Assembly: GCA_026989685.1 (NCBI GenBank)
Contig: JALSIV010000417.1
Span: forward strand, 1 to 34,930
Direction: 5' to 3'
Source of the DNA: Pirellulaceae bacterium
GTDB lineage: Bacteria; Planctomycetota; Planctomycetia; Pirellulales; Pirellulaceae
Length of the DNA stretch: 34,930 nt
Shown here: one piece after another, positions 7,960 to 15,914 of the stretch
Layout: every line of letters starts with the position of its first letter
Numbering within the stretch: position 1 is the stretch's first letter
Position numbers and translations under genes: made by a program
Notes under the pieces: model-generated
Databases searched by the model: none
Told to the model about the DNA's origin: nothing
What the model saw: only the letters and a program-made list of their open reading frames with translations

Positions 7960-8766
7960 ATGGCGGGAATGATGGGACACGATTTCAAAGGTTTGGTGGC
8001 CGTGGTGACCGGTGCGAGTCTCGGCATTGGGCGAGCGACGGCGGTGGCGTTGGGGCGTGCCGGTGCCGATGTCGTCGTCAACTATCGCAGTCACGCGGAA
8101 GCGGCCGACGAGGTCGTGCAGGCGATCCGCGATAGTGGCTCGCGCGCGATCAAGGTGCGGGCCGATGTCTCGCAGTACGACGAGGTGGAGGCGCTGGTGG
8201 AACAGGCGGTCGAGGCGTTCGGACGGCTCGATGTCGCTGTCAGCAACGCGGCGTATAGTGATCGCGAGTTGTTCCACCTGGCGGACCTGGCGGGGTTCCG
8301 CCGCACGGTCGATGTCACCATGTGGGGAGCCTTCCACTTGCTGCGAGCTTCGACCCGGCAGATGATCCAACAAGGGCATGGGGGCGTGATCGTCTTCGTC
8401 AGCTCGCCCCACGCCTTCGTTCCCGCTCCTCGAGCCATGGCCTACAATATGTCGAAGGCCGCTATCGAACACATGGCCAAGACGGCCGCCATTGAACTGG
8501 CCGAGCACCGGATACGTATCAACATCATCCAGCCGGGTTGGACCGACACGCCGGGCGAGCGGAAGTTCGCCAGCGAGGAGACGCTGCAAAAGGCGGGGGC
8601 CAAAATCCCGCTGGGACGGTTGGGGACCCCCGAAGAGATGGCCGAGTGCATCTTGTTCCTGGCGGACCCGCGTAACGAATACATGACCGGCGCGACGTTG
8701 CTGGTGGACGGCGGTATCAGTTTGCCCTGGTGGGCGGCTCGCGGTTCGGCCGCTCCCAGCGATTAA
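7960..8766 (+). CDS. Short-chain dehydrogenase/reductase (SDR)
   Basis: The 268-aa product has the classical SDR layout: cofactor motif TGASLGIG at residues 17-24, a central NAA in place of the usual NNAG, catalytic Ser near 149, and YNMSK with Tyr162 and Lys166. The PGWTDTPG block and the C-terminal MTGATLLVDGG strand are typical of the glucose-1-dehydrogenase / 3-oxoacyl-ACP-reductase-like subgroup. It therefore carries out an NAD(P)-dependent alcohol/ketone redox reaction in the cytoplasm; substrate cannot be told. ATG 7960 follows a GGAGG closely (4 nt); ATGs at 7969 or 7972 have longer spacing and are equally possible. The longer open frame from 7888 runs into the repeat region and is not favoured. 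Confidence 0.9.
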   Translation: MAGMMGHDFKGLVAVVTGASLGIGRATAVALGRAGADVVVNYRSHAEAADEVVQAIRDSGSRAIKVRADVSQYDEVEALVEQAVEAFGRLDVAVSNAAYSDRELFHLADLAGFRRTVDVTMWGAFHLLRASTRQMIQQGHGGVIVFVSSPHAFVPAPRAMAYNMSKAAIEHMAKTAAIELAEHRIRINIIQPGWTDTPGERKFASEETLQKAGAKIPLGRLGTPEEMAECILFLADPRNEYMTGATLLVDGGISLPWWAARGSAAPSD

Positions 8767-8835
8767 CCGTCGTTTGACGATTGCTCCCTTTGTGGCGATC
8801 GCTCGATCTTCCAGCAAAATGCCGTAGCAACGAAC

Positions 8836-9411
8836 ATGTCTCAGCGATATCTACTGAAGTGCGAATGCGGGATCGAGCATCCGGTGGAGACGGCTCAAGC
8901 GGGTGGCACGCTTTCGTGTTCGTGCGGCCGGACGGTCTCCATACCCTCCTTCCGCGAACTCAAGCAGCTCCCGCTCGTTGCCAGCGGTCCTCCGAAGAGA
9001 CCGAAACGAACGTGGCACCCGCTGCAGGGCCTGCTGTTCGGAGTGGGATCGGTGATGTTCATCGTGTGGACCGCGTGGGGACTGTCTCTGGAGATGCACC
9101 GCCGCACGTTGGATCTCGAGGAAGATCCTCGCATTCAGCAGGAACTCGAACGGAACTTGAAGAACATCGGCAAGCTCAAAGTCCACGAATCGTATGAAGT
9201 GTGGAAGTTGATCCGGCAGCGGGGACTGGGGCGCCGCCAGCCCCCGCCCTACGTGCTCAACCGCGAACTCAGCAAGTACTGGTTGACGTCCGAACTGGAG
9301 ATGTTCCTGGCTGCTCTGGTCGGCGTGGTGTTGATCGTTGTCAGCCTGGTCATCCGCCCGGGACAAAAGCGTCGCGGCAGACGTCCCGCCAGCCCTCCTC
9401 CCTCGACATGA
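8836..9411 (+). CDS. Membrane protein with N-terminal zinc-ribbon-like motif
   Basis: A 191-aa protein. Cys9-x-Cys11 and Cys28-x-Cys30 frame a short zinc-ribbon-like knuckle at the N-terminus. Two hydrophobic segments (about residues 64-85 and 154-174) bracket a charged soluble loop rich in Glu/Arg with the block ELERNLKNIGKLKVHESYEVWKL split across its middle. The tail is Arg/Pro-rich. The gene ends in ATGA, overlapping the start of the next gene by 4 nt, so the two are very likely made together. No family recognised. Confidence 0.7.
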   Translation: MSQRYLLKCECGIEHPVETAQAGGTLSCSCGRTVSIPSFRELKQLPLVASGPPKRPKRTWHPLQGLLFGVGSVMFIVWTAWGLSLEMHRRTLDLEEDPRIQQELERNLKNIGKLKVHESYEVWKLIRQRGLGRRQPPPYVLNRELSKYWLTSELEMFLAALVGVVLIVVSLVIRPGQKRRGRRPASPPPST

Positions 9412-10649
9412 TGATGAACGCCCCACCCGCCACCACTGGTCCACTCGCCGACTTCGTCGGCTGGGCGATCGCCATGCTCGGTGGCCAGGTCGTTGCTACG
9501 GACGGTCGATGGACACTGCTGGCCAGTGACGATGATGTCGAGTTTCCCTTCGATCAGCCGATCGATCCCGCCGAACTTTCCCATCGTCCCGAACTATTGC
9601 AGTGGCTCGCCCGGCGGCTCACCCACCGCTCGCCACTCCCCTGTTCGGTTCCTCGAGGCGACGTACAGCGGGTCTCCGAATTGGCGACGCACGTCTATCA
9701 GCCCTACGAGGTCGCTGACGGCAACGTGCGTCTGGCCGGTTGCACACTCGGCAACCGATTCTTTTTTCGGGAGACCGTGTTGCGTGTCGATGGCGGCGAA
9801 TGCTCGTTGTCACATTGCTGGCGGGATGGGCAAGGTGCGCCGGTGTCGGACGAGTTGCGATCCCGATTGGGACTCGACCGACTTGCGCCGCCGCCGCGCC
9901 CCATCCCCGAACACGCGATTCCTCCGGTTCCCGTGGATGCCCGTTCGTCTGGCGACCGCTCCCAAGCCGGCGCGGACACCACGCACCTGCTGACGACAGC
10001 CGTTGCGGTCAAGTGGGCGGAAGGGAAACTCGAGTTCGTGCACGGTTCCCAATCGGTCTTTCTGGAGTTCTCCGGTTGGGCTCGCGAAATAAGTGACAGC
10101 TCCGTGTCGCTCCCGCCCTACACCTGCCCCCACACCGGACGACAAGGCTACCGGCTCGTGCGAACGGCGACGGGCGAATTGACGGTGCAGGAGGCGGTGG
10201 GGGAGTGTGCTCTGAGCGGCCAGACGCATCTGATCACGAACCTGGCGACCTGCGTGGTGTCCGGCCTGCGGGTGGCACGCGACCAGTTGGAGCGTTGCCC
10301 GATTTCCCATGAACTATTGTTGCCCCACGAACGGACCGCCTGCCGGCAGTGCGGTGAACGGGTGAGTCCGCTGGTCATCGCCGACCAACGGTGCCGAGCC
10401 TGTCGGCAATTGGAGCCGGTTCCTCTCAGCGACCCGCGGATCGTGCAGATCACCGAAGCGGTTCCCCAGGCACGCAGGCTGCGTCGCTGGACGATCGCGG
10501 AAACCGATCGTGTCCTGATTGCGGTCGGAAAGGGATGGTGGCATCAGTGGTTGCTGGTGTTGGATCGGCAGACCCTGGCACTGAAGCGCTGCGCTCACAG
10601 GGGACGATGGAAGCGGAGCTGGACGGTCGATGCCGGGCTGCCCGATTGA
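9408..10649 (+). CDS. Hypothetical protein with repeated Cys-x-x-Ser/Thr-Gly motifs
   Basis: The start is ATG 9408, which overlaps the stop of the upstream gene (ATGA). Two further in-frame ATGs follow directly, and the longer open frame from 9201 is only run-on inside the previous gene. The 413-aa product has no signal peptide. Its second half holds regularly spaced Cys motifs: CPHTGRQG, CALSGQTH, CVVSGLRV, CPISHELL, then CRQCGERV and CRACRQ. The last two look like a zinc ribbon; the first four look like half-knuckles of a repeated metal site. The final segment is basic and aromatic (GKGWWHQWLLVLDRQT). Coupled translation with a zinc-ribbon membrane protein suggests a joint function. Not recognised; function unknown. 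Confidence 0.75.
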   Translation: MMMNAPPATTGPLADFVGWAIAMLGGQVVATDGRWTLLASDDDVEFPFDQPIDPAELSHRPELLQWLARRLTHRSPLPCSVPRGDVQRVSELATHVYQPYEVADGNVRLAGCTLGNRFFFRETVLRVDGGECSLSHCWRDGQGAPVSDELRSRLGLDRLAPPPRPIPEHAIPPVPVDARSSGDRSQAGADTTHLLTTAVAVKWAEGKLEFVHGSQSVFLEFSGWAREISDSSVSLPPYTCPHTGRQGYRLVRTATGELTVQEAVGECALSGQTHLITNLATCVVSGLRVARDQLERCPISHELLLPHERTACRQCGERVSPLVIADQRCRACRQLEPVPLSDPRIVQITEAVPQARRLRRWTIAETDRVLIAVGKGWWHQWLLVLDRQTLALKRCAHRGRWKRSWTVDAGLPD

Positions 10650-10686
10650 CGGCTCGGGGAAGAGCGCACCGGCGTCGCCCACTTCT

Positions 10687-11721
10687 TCAATCGGCGGCAG
10701 GCTGTTCGATGATCCCCACGATCTCGATCGCCTTGCGGCCCTTGTAGACCCCGGGACGTGCCAGGAACTTGGGAGAACCGGCGACCGCCACTTCCAGCGG
10801 CACGTGCGTTTCATGTTCGGTGGCGATGATGTCGCCGACTCGCAGTTGAAACAGATCGGCCGACGTGATCGTCGATCGAGCCAGTGTCGTTTCGATTTCC
10901 ACTACCGACCCGCTGACTTGTTGTCCAATCATGCCGCGGGTCTGTTCGTTGCTGGTCGATTTGGCGTAGCTGAACCAACTGTTCGATGAGAGTTTGTGAG
11001 CGATCCGTTCGATGGCATTGAAAGGGATGCACAGGTTCATCATCCCGCGCACGTCCCCCAGCGTGATTTCGAAACCGATCAGAACGACCACTTCATTGGG
11101 AGGGACGATCTGGACGAGCTGAGGATTGCTCTCGACCCGTTCCACGGCCAACTCGAGTTCGACCACGTTGGCCCAGGCTTTTTTCAACTCCTCCAAAAAC
11201 AGCTCGGTGACGCAGGCCACCAACCGCAACTCGATCTCCGTGAGCGGCCGGCGTTCGATGGGAGCCATTTCGGTGCCGCCTCCCAACAGCCGGTCGATGA
11301 TCGGGAACAGGATCGAGGGATTGATATCGAGAATCAGATTGCCGTCCAGCGGATCGGCTTTCAACAGGTTGAAGCAGGTGGGGTTTTCCAGACTGAATAC
11401 GAACTCGCTGTAAGTAAGCTGGTCGACACTGGTCAGTTTGACTTCAACGATACTGCGCAACAGAGCCGACAAGGCCGCCCCGTAGTTGCGGCCGAACCCC
11501 TCGTGCAGCGTCTGCAGCGCTCGCATCTGCTCCTTGCCGACGCGTTCGGGTCGCTTGAAGTCGTAGGGGGTGACTTTGGCCTTCCGCGCTACCGTAGGAG
11601 TCGACACGGCGGCCGGCTCCATACCACCGGCGTTCGCCATCGCCTGCGGAGCGCCCCCTCCTTGCTCCATCGCATTGAGCAGACTCTCAACCTCGGCCTG
11701 ACTGAGAACTTCGTCACTCAC
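10687..11721 (-). CDS. fliM: Flagellar motor switch protein FliM
   Basis: The 344-aa product is the usual FliM length. The N-terminus SDEVLSQAEVESLLNAM is the conserved CheY-P-binding helix, followed by a Gly/Ala-rich linker. The middle domain with ERVGKEQMRALQTLHEGFGRN and LDGNLILDINPSILFPIIDRLLGG forms the FliG-contacting part of the C-ring, and a C-terminal SpoA-type domain follows (LRVGDIIATEHE...VAGSPKFLARPGVYKGRKAIEI). The protein sits at the cytoplasmic base of the flagellar motor and switches rotation. Start ATG 11721 has AAGGAG about 7 nt upstream. It lies 31 nt after proA on the same strand, so it may be read from the proA promoter. No other flagellar gene is in the window. Confidence 0.96.
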   Translation of the reverse strand: MSDEVLSQAEVESLLNAMEQGGGAPQAMANAGGMEPAAVSTPTVARKAKVTPYDFKRPERVGKEQMRALQTLHEGFGRNYGAALSALLRSIVEVKLTSVDQLTYSEFVFSLENPTCFNLLKADPLDGNLILDINPSILFPIIDRLLGGGTEMAPIERRPLTEIELRLVACVTELFLEELKKAWANVVELELAVERVESNPQLVQIVPPNEVVVLIGFEITLGDVRGMMNLCIPFNAIERIAHKLSSNSWFSYAKSTSNEQTRGMIGQQVSGSVVEIETTLARSTITSADLFQLRVGDIIATEHETHVPLEVAVAGSPKFLARPGVYKGRKAIEIVGIIEQPAAD

Positions 11722-11752
11722 CGGTCACTCCTTCGACGGTGGATCACCCGTA

Positions 11753-13018
11753 TTACTGGCGAATCTGCCCTCGCCCCGTCACGATATACTTGTAACTCGT
11801 CAACTCGCGCACGCCGCACGGACCGCGTGCGTGGAATTTGTCGGTACTGATCCCGATCTCCGCGCCCAGCCCGAACTCGCCCCCGTCGTGAAAGCGAGTA
11901 CTGGCGTTGATGAACACGGCGGCCGTGTCGACGCGCCGAGCAAACTCCTGGGCCTGCGCAAGGTCGCGTGTCACAATGGCGTCACTGTGCTTCGAGCCAT
12001 AGGTGTTGATATGCTCGATCGCCTCATCGAGGCTCGAAACGACCTTCACCGCCAGCACCCAGTCCAGAAACTCGCTCTCGTAGTCGGCTCGCGTCACTGG
12101 CGTGGCCTCGGGAATCACCCGGCGGGTGGCTTCGTCCCCGCGGATCTCGACGCCGTGCTGCTCGAGCTGCCGACCCGTCTCGGCCAACCAGTCTCCACTG
12201 AGAGACTGGTGGACCAACAAGGTCTCACAGGCGTTGCAGACGCCCGGTCGCTGGCACTTGGCGTTGACGGTGATCGCTCGAGCCATCTCCGGGTCGGCGC
12301 TCTGGTCGATGTAAAGGTGGCAGTTGCCGGCGAAGTGCTTGATGACCGGCATGGTGGCTTCCTCGGCGACGCGGCGAATCAGCGACTCGCCGCCGCGAGG
12401 AATGGCGACGTCGATGTACTCGTCCAGTCGAAGGAATTGTCCGACCGCTTCGCGGTCCCGAGGTTTCACCCATTGGATGGCGTCTCGAGGCAGTCCCGCC
12501 GCATCGAGCGATTCGAACAGCAATTCGACAATTGCCTGGCTGGAATGAGCCGCCTCCTTGCCGCCGCGCAAGATCACCGCATTGCCACTCTTGACGCAAA
12601 TCCCCGCCGCGTCCGCCGTCACGTTGGGACGCGACTCGTAGACGAAGAACACCACGCCCAGCGGCACTCGCACCTTGCGAATCTCCAAGCCGTTGGGGCG
12701 GATTCCCCCCTCGATGATTTCACCCACCGGATCGGGAAACGCGGCGATCTCCTCCAGGCCTCGAGCCATCGACTCGATGCGGTCGTCGGTGAGGCGCAGC
12801 CGGTCGGTTTGAGCAGACGTCAATCCGAATTGCGGTGCCGTTTCCAGGTCGCGCGCGTTGGCTTCGATCAACGCCTCGGTCCGCTCGCGCAAGATGCCGG
12901 CCGCATGCAGCAGGAACGCGTTGCGCTCGGCTCCCGATGATCGGGCCAACTCCCGCGACGCCGTGTGGGCTCGCCGAGCGGTCTCCAGACAGTACGATTG
13001 CAGTTCGTTGTCGTTCAT
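11753..13018 (-). CDS. proA: Gamma-glutamyl phosphate reductase
   Basis: ProA reduces L-glutamate 5-phosphate with NADPH to glutamate 5-semialdehyde, the second step of proline synthesis, in the cytoplasm. The 421-aa protein matches the family length and its hallmarks: VPLGVVFFVYESRPNVTADAAG, KSGNAVILRGGKEAAHSS, IPRGGESLIRRV, IKHFAGNCHLYID, and the catalytic Cys264 in PGVCNACETLLVH. The C-terminus GPCGVRELTSYKYIVTGRGQIR is also canonical. The partner kinase gene proB is not adjacent. A promoter is visible upstream at 13105-13133. Confidence 0.97.
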   Translation of the reverse strand: MNDNELQSYCLETARRAHTASRELARSSGAERNAFLLHAAGILRERTEALIEANARDLETAPQFGLTSAQTDRLRLTDDRIESMARGLEEIAAFPDPVGEIIEGGIRPNGLEIRKVRVPLGVVFFVYESRPNVTADAAGICVKSGNAVILRGGKEAAHSSQAIVELLFESLDAAGLPRDAIQWVKPRDREAVGQFLRLDEYIDVAIPRGGESLIRRVAEEATMPVIKHFAGNCHLYIDQSADPEMARAITVNAKCQRPGVCNACETLLVHQSLSGDWLAETGRQLEQHGVEIRGDEATRRVIPEATPVTRADYESEFLDWVLAVKVVSSLDEAIEHINTYGSKHSDAIVTRDLAQAQEFARRVDTAAVFINASTRFHDGGEFGLGAEIGISTDKFHARGPCGVRELTSYKYIVTGRGQIRQ

Positions 13019-13104
13019 GGGTTGTTGTGGGAAGGGAGCCGTATCTCCGATGGGGAAACGGCTTGCGACTGCTTGTTCGAGGTCCCTGGGAAATACCCGC
13101 GCGT

Positions 13105-13133
13105 AGTATCCTCTTTCGCGCCTTGCCGGTCAA
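13105..13133 (-). promoter_or_regulatory. proA promoter with palindrome over the -35 box
   Basis: On the minus strand TTGACC (13128-13133) and GATACT (13105-13110) are separated by exactly 17 nt, a good sigma-70-type match about 90 nt before the proA start. A perfect 7-bp inverted repeat, CTTGCCG-GTCAA-CGGCAAG (13122-13140), covers the -35 box and could be an operator. Not verified experimentally. Confidence 0.5.
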
Positions 13134-13140
13134 CGGCAAG

Positions 13141-13361
13141 CTGTCGGAGAAAGTCGATTACTTGATCAGGCTGCCTGCATCGGTTGGGGGATGGGCGCAC
13201 GACAGGGTACGATAGGCTTTGGTACGCGATTTGCGAGGCCGGGCGTGTCAGCGCTGGCGGCGTTCCCGGAAGGCGGTCAATGGTTCTTTCTCGCTGAGCC
13301 GATCGTGGTGAGTTTCCGACTCGGTTTTCAGCACGCGAACCCGGCGAAAATCCGCCACACC
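13141..13361. other. Intergenic stretch without a recognisable gene
   Basis: Together with the repeat arrays that follow, this belongs to a gap of about 700 bases between the proA promoter and the next promoter. Short open frames exist on both strands, but their predicted products lack domain features, and their open ends come from hexamer repeats whose length is a multiple of three. No RNA gene was recognised. Confidence 0.5.
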
Positions 13362-13397
13362 GTACTCGTACTCAGGCGACAGCCGGTACTCGTACTC
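13362..13397. repeat. GTACTC hexamer repeats (left array)
   Basis: Two pairs of GTACTC (13362-13373 and 13386-13397) are separated by 12 nt. They are the reverse complement of the GAGTAC units on the right side of the same gap, so left and right arrays could base-pair across about 130-230 nt. Confidence 0.6.
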
Positions 13398-13528
13398 GAA
13401 AAGAACACCGCGATCGCCGAACCGATCTTCGATCACGATCGCCGGAATGTCTACCGCCTGTTGATGGAGTATTGCGGTTTTTCCTTCGATGTTGCGGTCG
13501 AGCTTCGGCACACAACTATGGCGGCGTC

Positions 13529-13628
13529 GAGTACGAGTAGGAGATTCGAGTACCGCAAGGCTGAGTACGAGCACGAGTACGAGTGTGAGTAGGAGTACGA
13601 GTACGAGTACGAGTACGAGTACGAGTAC
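13529..13628. repeat. GAGTAC hexamer microsatellite (right array)
   Basis: Scattered GAGTAC/GAGTAG units start at 13529. From 13563 there are eleven hexamers in unbroken register: five partly degenerate (GAGTAC, GAGCAC, GAGTAC, GAGTGT, GAGTAG), then six perfect copies at 13593-13628. It reads as Glu-Tyr, Ser-Thr or Tyr-Ser repeats depending on frame and strand. The degenerate outer copies suggest past slippage. No coding role supported. Confidence 0.8.
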
Positions 13629-13773
13629 GAGAGTAGGAGATTCCAGAGCAAAGCGTTCAGTGGTCGTCGCGGAGTGGTTGTTTCACGAGGGTGGTCGGTT
13701 CGCGCGACTTCGTCCCCCGCCACACATGCAAACTCTGTCGTGCGACCTCGGGGGATCCCCCATGCAAAAATTG

Positions 13774-13802
13774 TTGACGAGCAACTCCGGAAGCGGTATA
13801 TT
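13774..13802 (+). promoter_or_regulatory. Near-consensus sigma-70 promoter of the six-gene operon
   Basis: TTGACG (13774-13779), a 17-nt spacer, and TATATT (13797-13802) match the housekeeping consensus at 5 of 6 positions each. Transcription would begin near 13809, giving a leader of about 28 nt that ends in a strong ribosome site, AAGGAGG (13824-13830), 6 nt before ATG 13837. Confidence 0.65.
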
Positions 13803-13843
13803 GCCAATTGTCGCTTGATTCATAAGGAGGGGGGACATGGCCT

Positions 13844-14797
13844 GTGGCCAGAAGACGAATCAAAACGGCAAATCGGCCGACCGTTCAGTCAGTGGCGTCG
13901 GCTGCATGTGTTGGGGGGGGGGTGGCCTCCCTCGTGCTGTTCTTGCTAGGCGCGCTGCTTATCGCCGCATCGGTCCTTAAGGGGCTAGCCCTGTGGCGAG
14001 GCGAACTTCCTGGTGCGATCGCATTGTTTCCCGAGGGGACTCGTGAGTTCGTTGTCATCGCGGAGGCATTCTTGGGAGTTTGGTGGGTGAGCGGCTTTGC
14101 CGAAACGATGGCGAGGCGGATCGCTTCCGTGGTGTTTCTCCTGTTTGCCGGGATTGCCGGCCTGATGGTCTGGCGAGGTGTTGGCAGTTGCGGGTGTTTC
14201 GGCAGCCTGCGCACGAATCCACTGGAACTCCTCCTGTTCGATCTTGTGATACTCGGCTTGTTGTACGGGCTGTCGTCGCGTCCGATTTCGAAGGAAAGAG
14301 GCGCGTCCTCGATTGGGATAGTCGAAACGGTGTGTCGGGTCACGGCTGCGGGATGCATGGCCGTCGGCGTCGTCTTGCTTGCCGACGAAGACCGGCCTCC
14401 CCTTTTGCAACTGGGCTCGGACGACGTGCCGAAAGCCGTCGGCAAACGACTCGGGGACTTGGGCAAGATCGATATTGCGAAGAAGCTCGAAACGGGCGAT
14501 TGGTTCGTCGTCTTTTGGAGTCACGACTGCCCGAAGTGCGTAATGGAATTGCCTAACGTCATTCGTCTCGCTGCGGACGCGAAAGCGTCGTCGGCACGGC
14601 ACAAAGTGGCATTGATCGAGATCCCACCTTATGGGCCGAAACGGCCGACCGACGACTCATCGATTGTGTTCGGACGTTTGGATCCCGAAACGCCGTGGCC
14701 GGCGATGACACCGTTCTGGATCGAACTGCACAACGGTCGCGTCCGACGGCAGGCGCTTGCCGCGTTCGATCTGATGGGAACGGAGGGCCGGTCATGA
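13844..14797 (+). CDS. MauE/DoxX-like membrane protein fused to a periplasmic thioredoxin-like domain
   Basis: About five membrane helices come first (residues about 28-50, 69-86, 93-110, 127-143, 158-180), with the paired-Cys loop GSCGCFG (Cys116, Cys118) typical of MauE-type redox membrane proteins. A soluble domain follows with FWSHDCPKCVMELP (CxxC at 229-232), like TlpA/thioredoxin relatives. The expected role is passing electrons or disulfides across the membrane to envelope thiols. The uninterrupted frame starts at GTG 13844. However, the best start is ATG 13837, 6 nt after AAGGAGG, and that frame stops at 13980 unless one base is lost in the G10 run at 13913-13922. With nine Gs it would read MACGQKTNQN...CMCWGG and continue into the same helices. 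The gene's stop overlaps the next start (ATGA). Confidence 0.8.
   Translation: MARRRIKTANRPTVQSVASAACVGGGVASLVLFLLGALLIAASVLKGLALWRGELPGAIALFPEGTREFVVIAEAFLGVWWVSGFAETMARRIASVVFLLFAGIAGLMVWRGVGSCGCFGSLRTNPLELLLFDLVILGLLYGLSSRPISKERGASSIGIVETVCRVTAAGCMAVGVVLLADEDRPPLLQLGSDDVPKAVGKRLGDLGKIDIAKKLETGDWFVVFWSHDCPKCVMELPNVIRLAADAKASSARHKVALIEIPPYGPKRPTDDSSIVFGRLDPETPWPAMTPFWIELHNGRVRRQALAAFDLMGTEGRS
13913..13922 (+). repeat. Homopolymeric G10 tract early in the MauE-like gene
   Basis: Ten consecutive G lie about 75 nt after the best-supported start codon. The tract separates the frame set by ATG 13837 from the frame that encodes the rest of the protein. It could be a slippage-prone on/off switch or a sequencing miscount. 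Confidence 0.8.
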
Positions 14798-15879
14798 GGG
14801 TCAGTGGAAACAAACATTCGGCTAAGGCTATGCAAGCATGCTTGCCAAGAACGATGGCCATTGTCATTGTTTCCGTGCTGATTGCGGGACAGGCGTCCGT
14901 GGCCGACGATCTGCCTCGCAAGATCTTCGAAGTCTGGAAAGCGAGGCACGAGTCGACCAGGTCGTTGGAGGCGACATTTGAAGGAACACGTTTCACGCCG
15001 GCAAACAATTACTCGCATCTCACTCCCGGTGGAAAGTATGTCCTCGTACCCAAAACAGATCGCCAGGACTCGATGCGATGTTCGTTCGCCTTGTCGTCTC
15101 CCAGCCGACTCTATTTCGAGATCACGACGACGGCCTTCAACCCGCGCACTTTGCGTTACGAGCCGAATCATAGTGTGATGGCCTTTACCAAAACGACCAT
15201 CGAAAACCTATCACGTTACGATTCGACAGGCAAGGGCGATTGGCAAAACTTAATCTGTGGCCGGTCGAACTATGCAGATTCAGGTCTCCGTCTGGACGGT
15301 GCAGAGGCCGCACAGTTGCTGCTCGTGTATCGTCCCTTCCAGTTCGAGAACATCGCTTCGTTTTCCGCGGAGGCGGTTCGTACGATGCGGGTAATAACGG
15401 AGTTTGTCGAGGTTGGTGGGCGCAACTGTGTCATCCTCCGTGGTGTCTGCCCTCAAGGACCCGGGCGAGGTTACAAGTATGAGCTAGTGGTTACGCGTGA
15501 TCCTTCGTTCCTTCCGATTCGAATCACGGTTGCTGGACCTCACGGGTCGCTCGCCAAACCGCTCAGCCTGAAGGAGTTCGTGTACGACAACAAAGGCGTG
15601 CTTAACGCCTGGCACGCAAAATCATGGGACCGGCAGGGACGGTTGCGCTACGCGGAAGATGCGACCGTGACATCCCTTGTTCGCAACCGCCCGATCGGAA
15701 AAAAACGATTCAAGATCGCCTTCCCTCGAGGATGCCCCAATCCGGACCGACTGGCGGGATTTTCGGGCAACCGGCACCCACGGAATCGGCGGCACCGACT
15801 GAGTTGGATACTGATCATTGCGGGAATCACGATCACTTGTATTGCATTTCTGGTCCATTGTCGGAGGAAAAGCGAATGA
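14794..15879 (+). CDS. Secreted LolA-like protein with C-terminal membrane anchor
   Basis: ATG 14794 overlaps the upstream stop (ATGA). The 361-aa product starts with a signal peptide (hydrophobic AIVIVSVLIAGQASVA, cleavage likely before DDLP). A long beta-rich domain with alternating hydrophobic strands follows (for example SPSRLYFEITTTAF, YKYELVVTRDPSFLPIRITV, LKEFVYDNKGVLNAWHA), reminiscent of LolA/LppX half-barrels. It ends with a membrane helix WILIIAGITITCIAFLVHC and a short basic tail. LolA-like folds carry lipids or lipoproteins across the periplasm. The similarity is judged from pattern only, so the role is tentative. Confidence 0.7.
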   Translation: MRVSGNKHSAKAMQACLPRTMAIVIVSVLIAGQASVADDLPRKIFEVWKARHESTRSLEATFEGTRFTPANNYSHLTPGGKYVLVPKTDRQDSMRCSFALSSPSRLYFEITTTAFNPRTLRYEPNHSVMAFTKTTIENLSRYDSTGKGDWQNLICGRSNYADSGLRLDGAEAAQLLLVYRPFQFENIASFSAEAVRTMRVITEFVEVGGRNCVILRGVCPQGPGRGYKYELVVTRDPSFLPIRITVAGPHGSLAKPLSLKEFVYDNKGVLNAWHAKSWDRQGRLRYAEDATVTSLVRNRPIGKKRFKIAFPRGCPNPDRLAGFSGNRHPRNRRHRLSWILIIAGITITCIAFLVHCRRKSE

Positions 15880-15914
15880 TGATTTCGGAGCTCGGGCGCT
15901 GGTTGGGTGCATGA

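Noticed and set aside
7139-7972. Plus-strand frame with two 27-residue repeats
   Set aside because: The repeats are DNA palindromes, and the rest of the frame is antisense to the zinc-ribbon protein.
7510-8817. Minus-strand frame of 435 codons through the SDR gene and the palindromic repeats
   Set aside because: Antisense to a well-supported SDR; the repeats keep it open because their period (81) is a multiple of three.
11831-12940. Plus-strand 369-codon frame across proA
   Set aside because: Shadow of proA, whose motifs and length are complete on the minus strand.
13451-13807. Tyr-Ser repeat protein encoded by the hexamer array
   Set aside because: Every frame of a 6-nt repeat stays open; no ribosome site or flanking domain supports translation.
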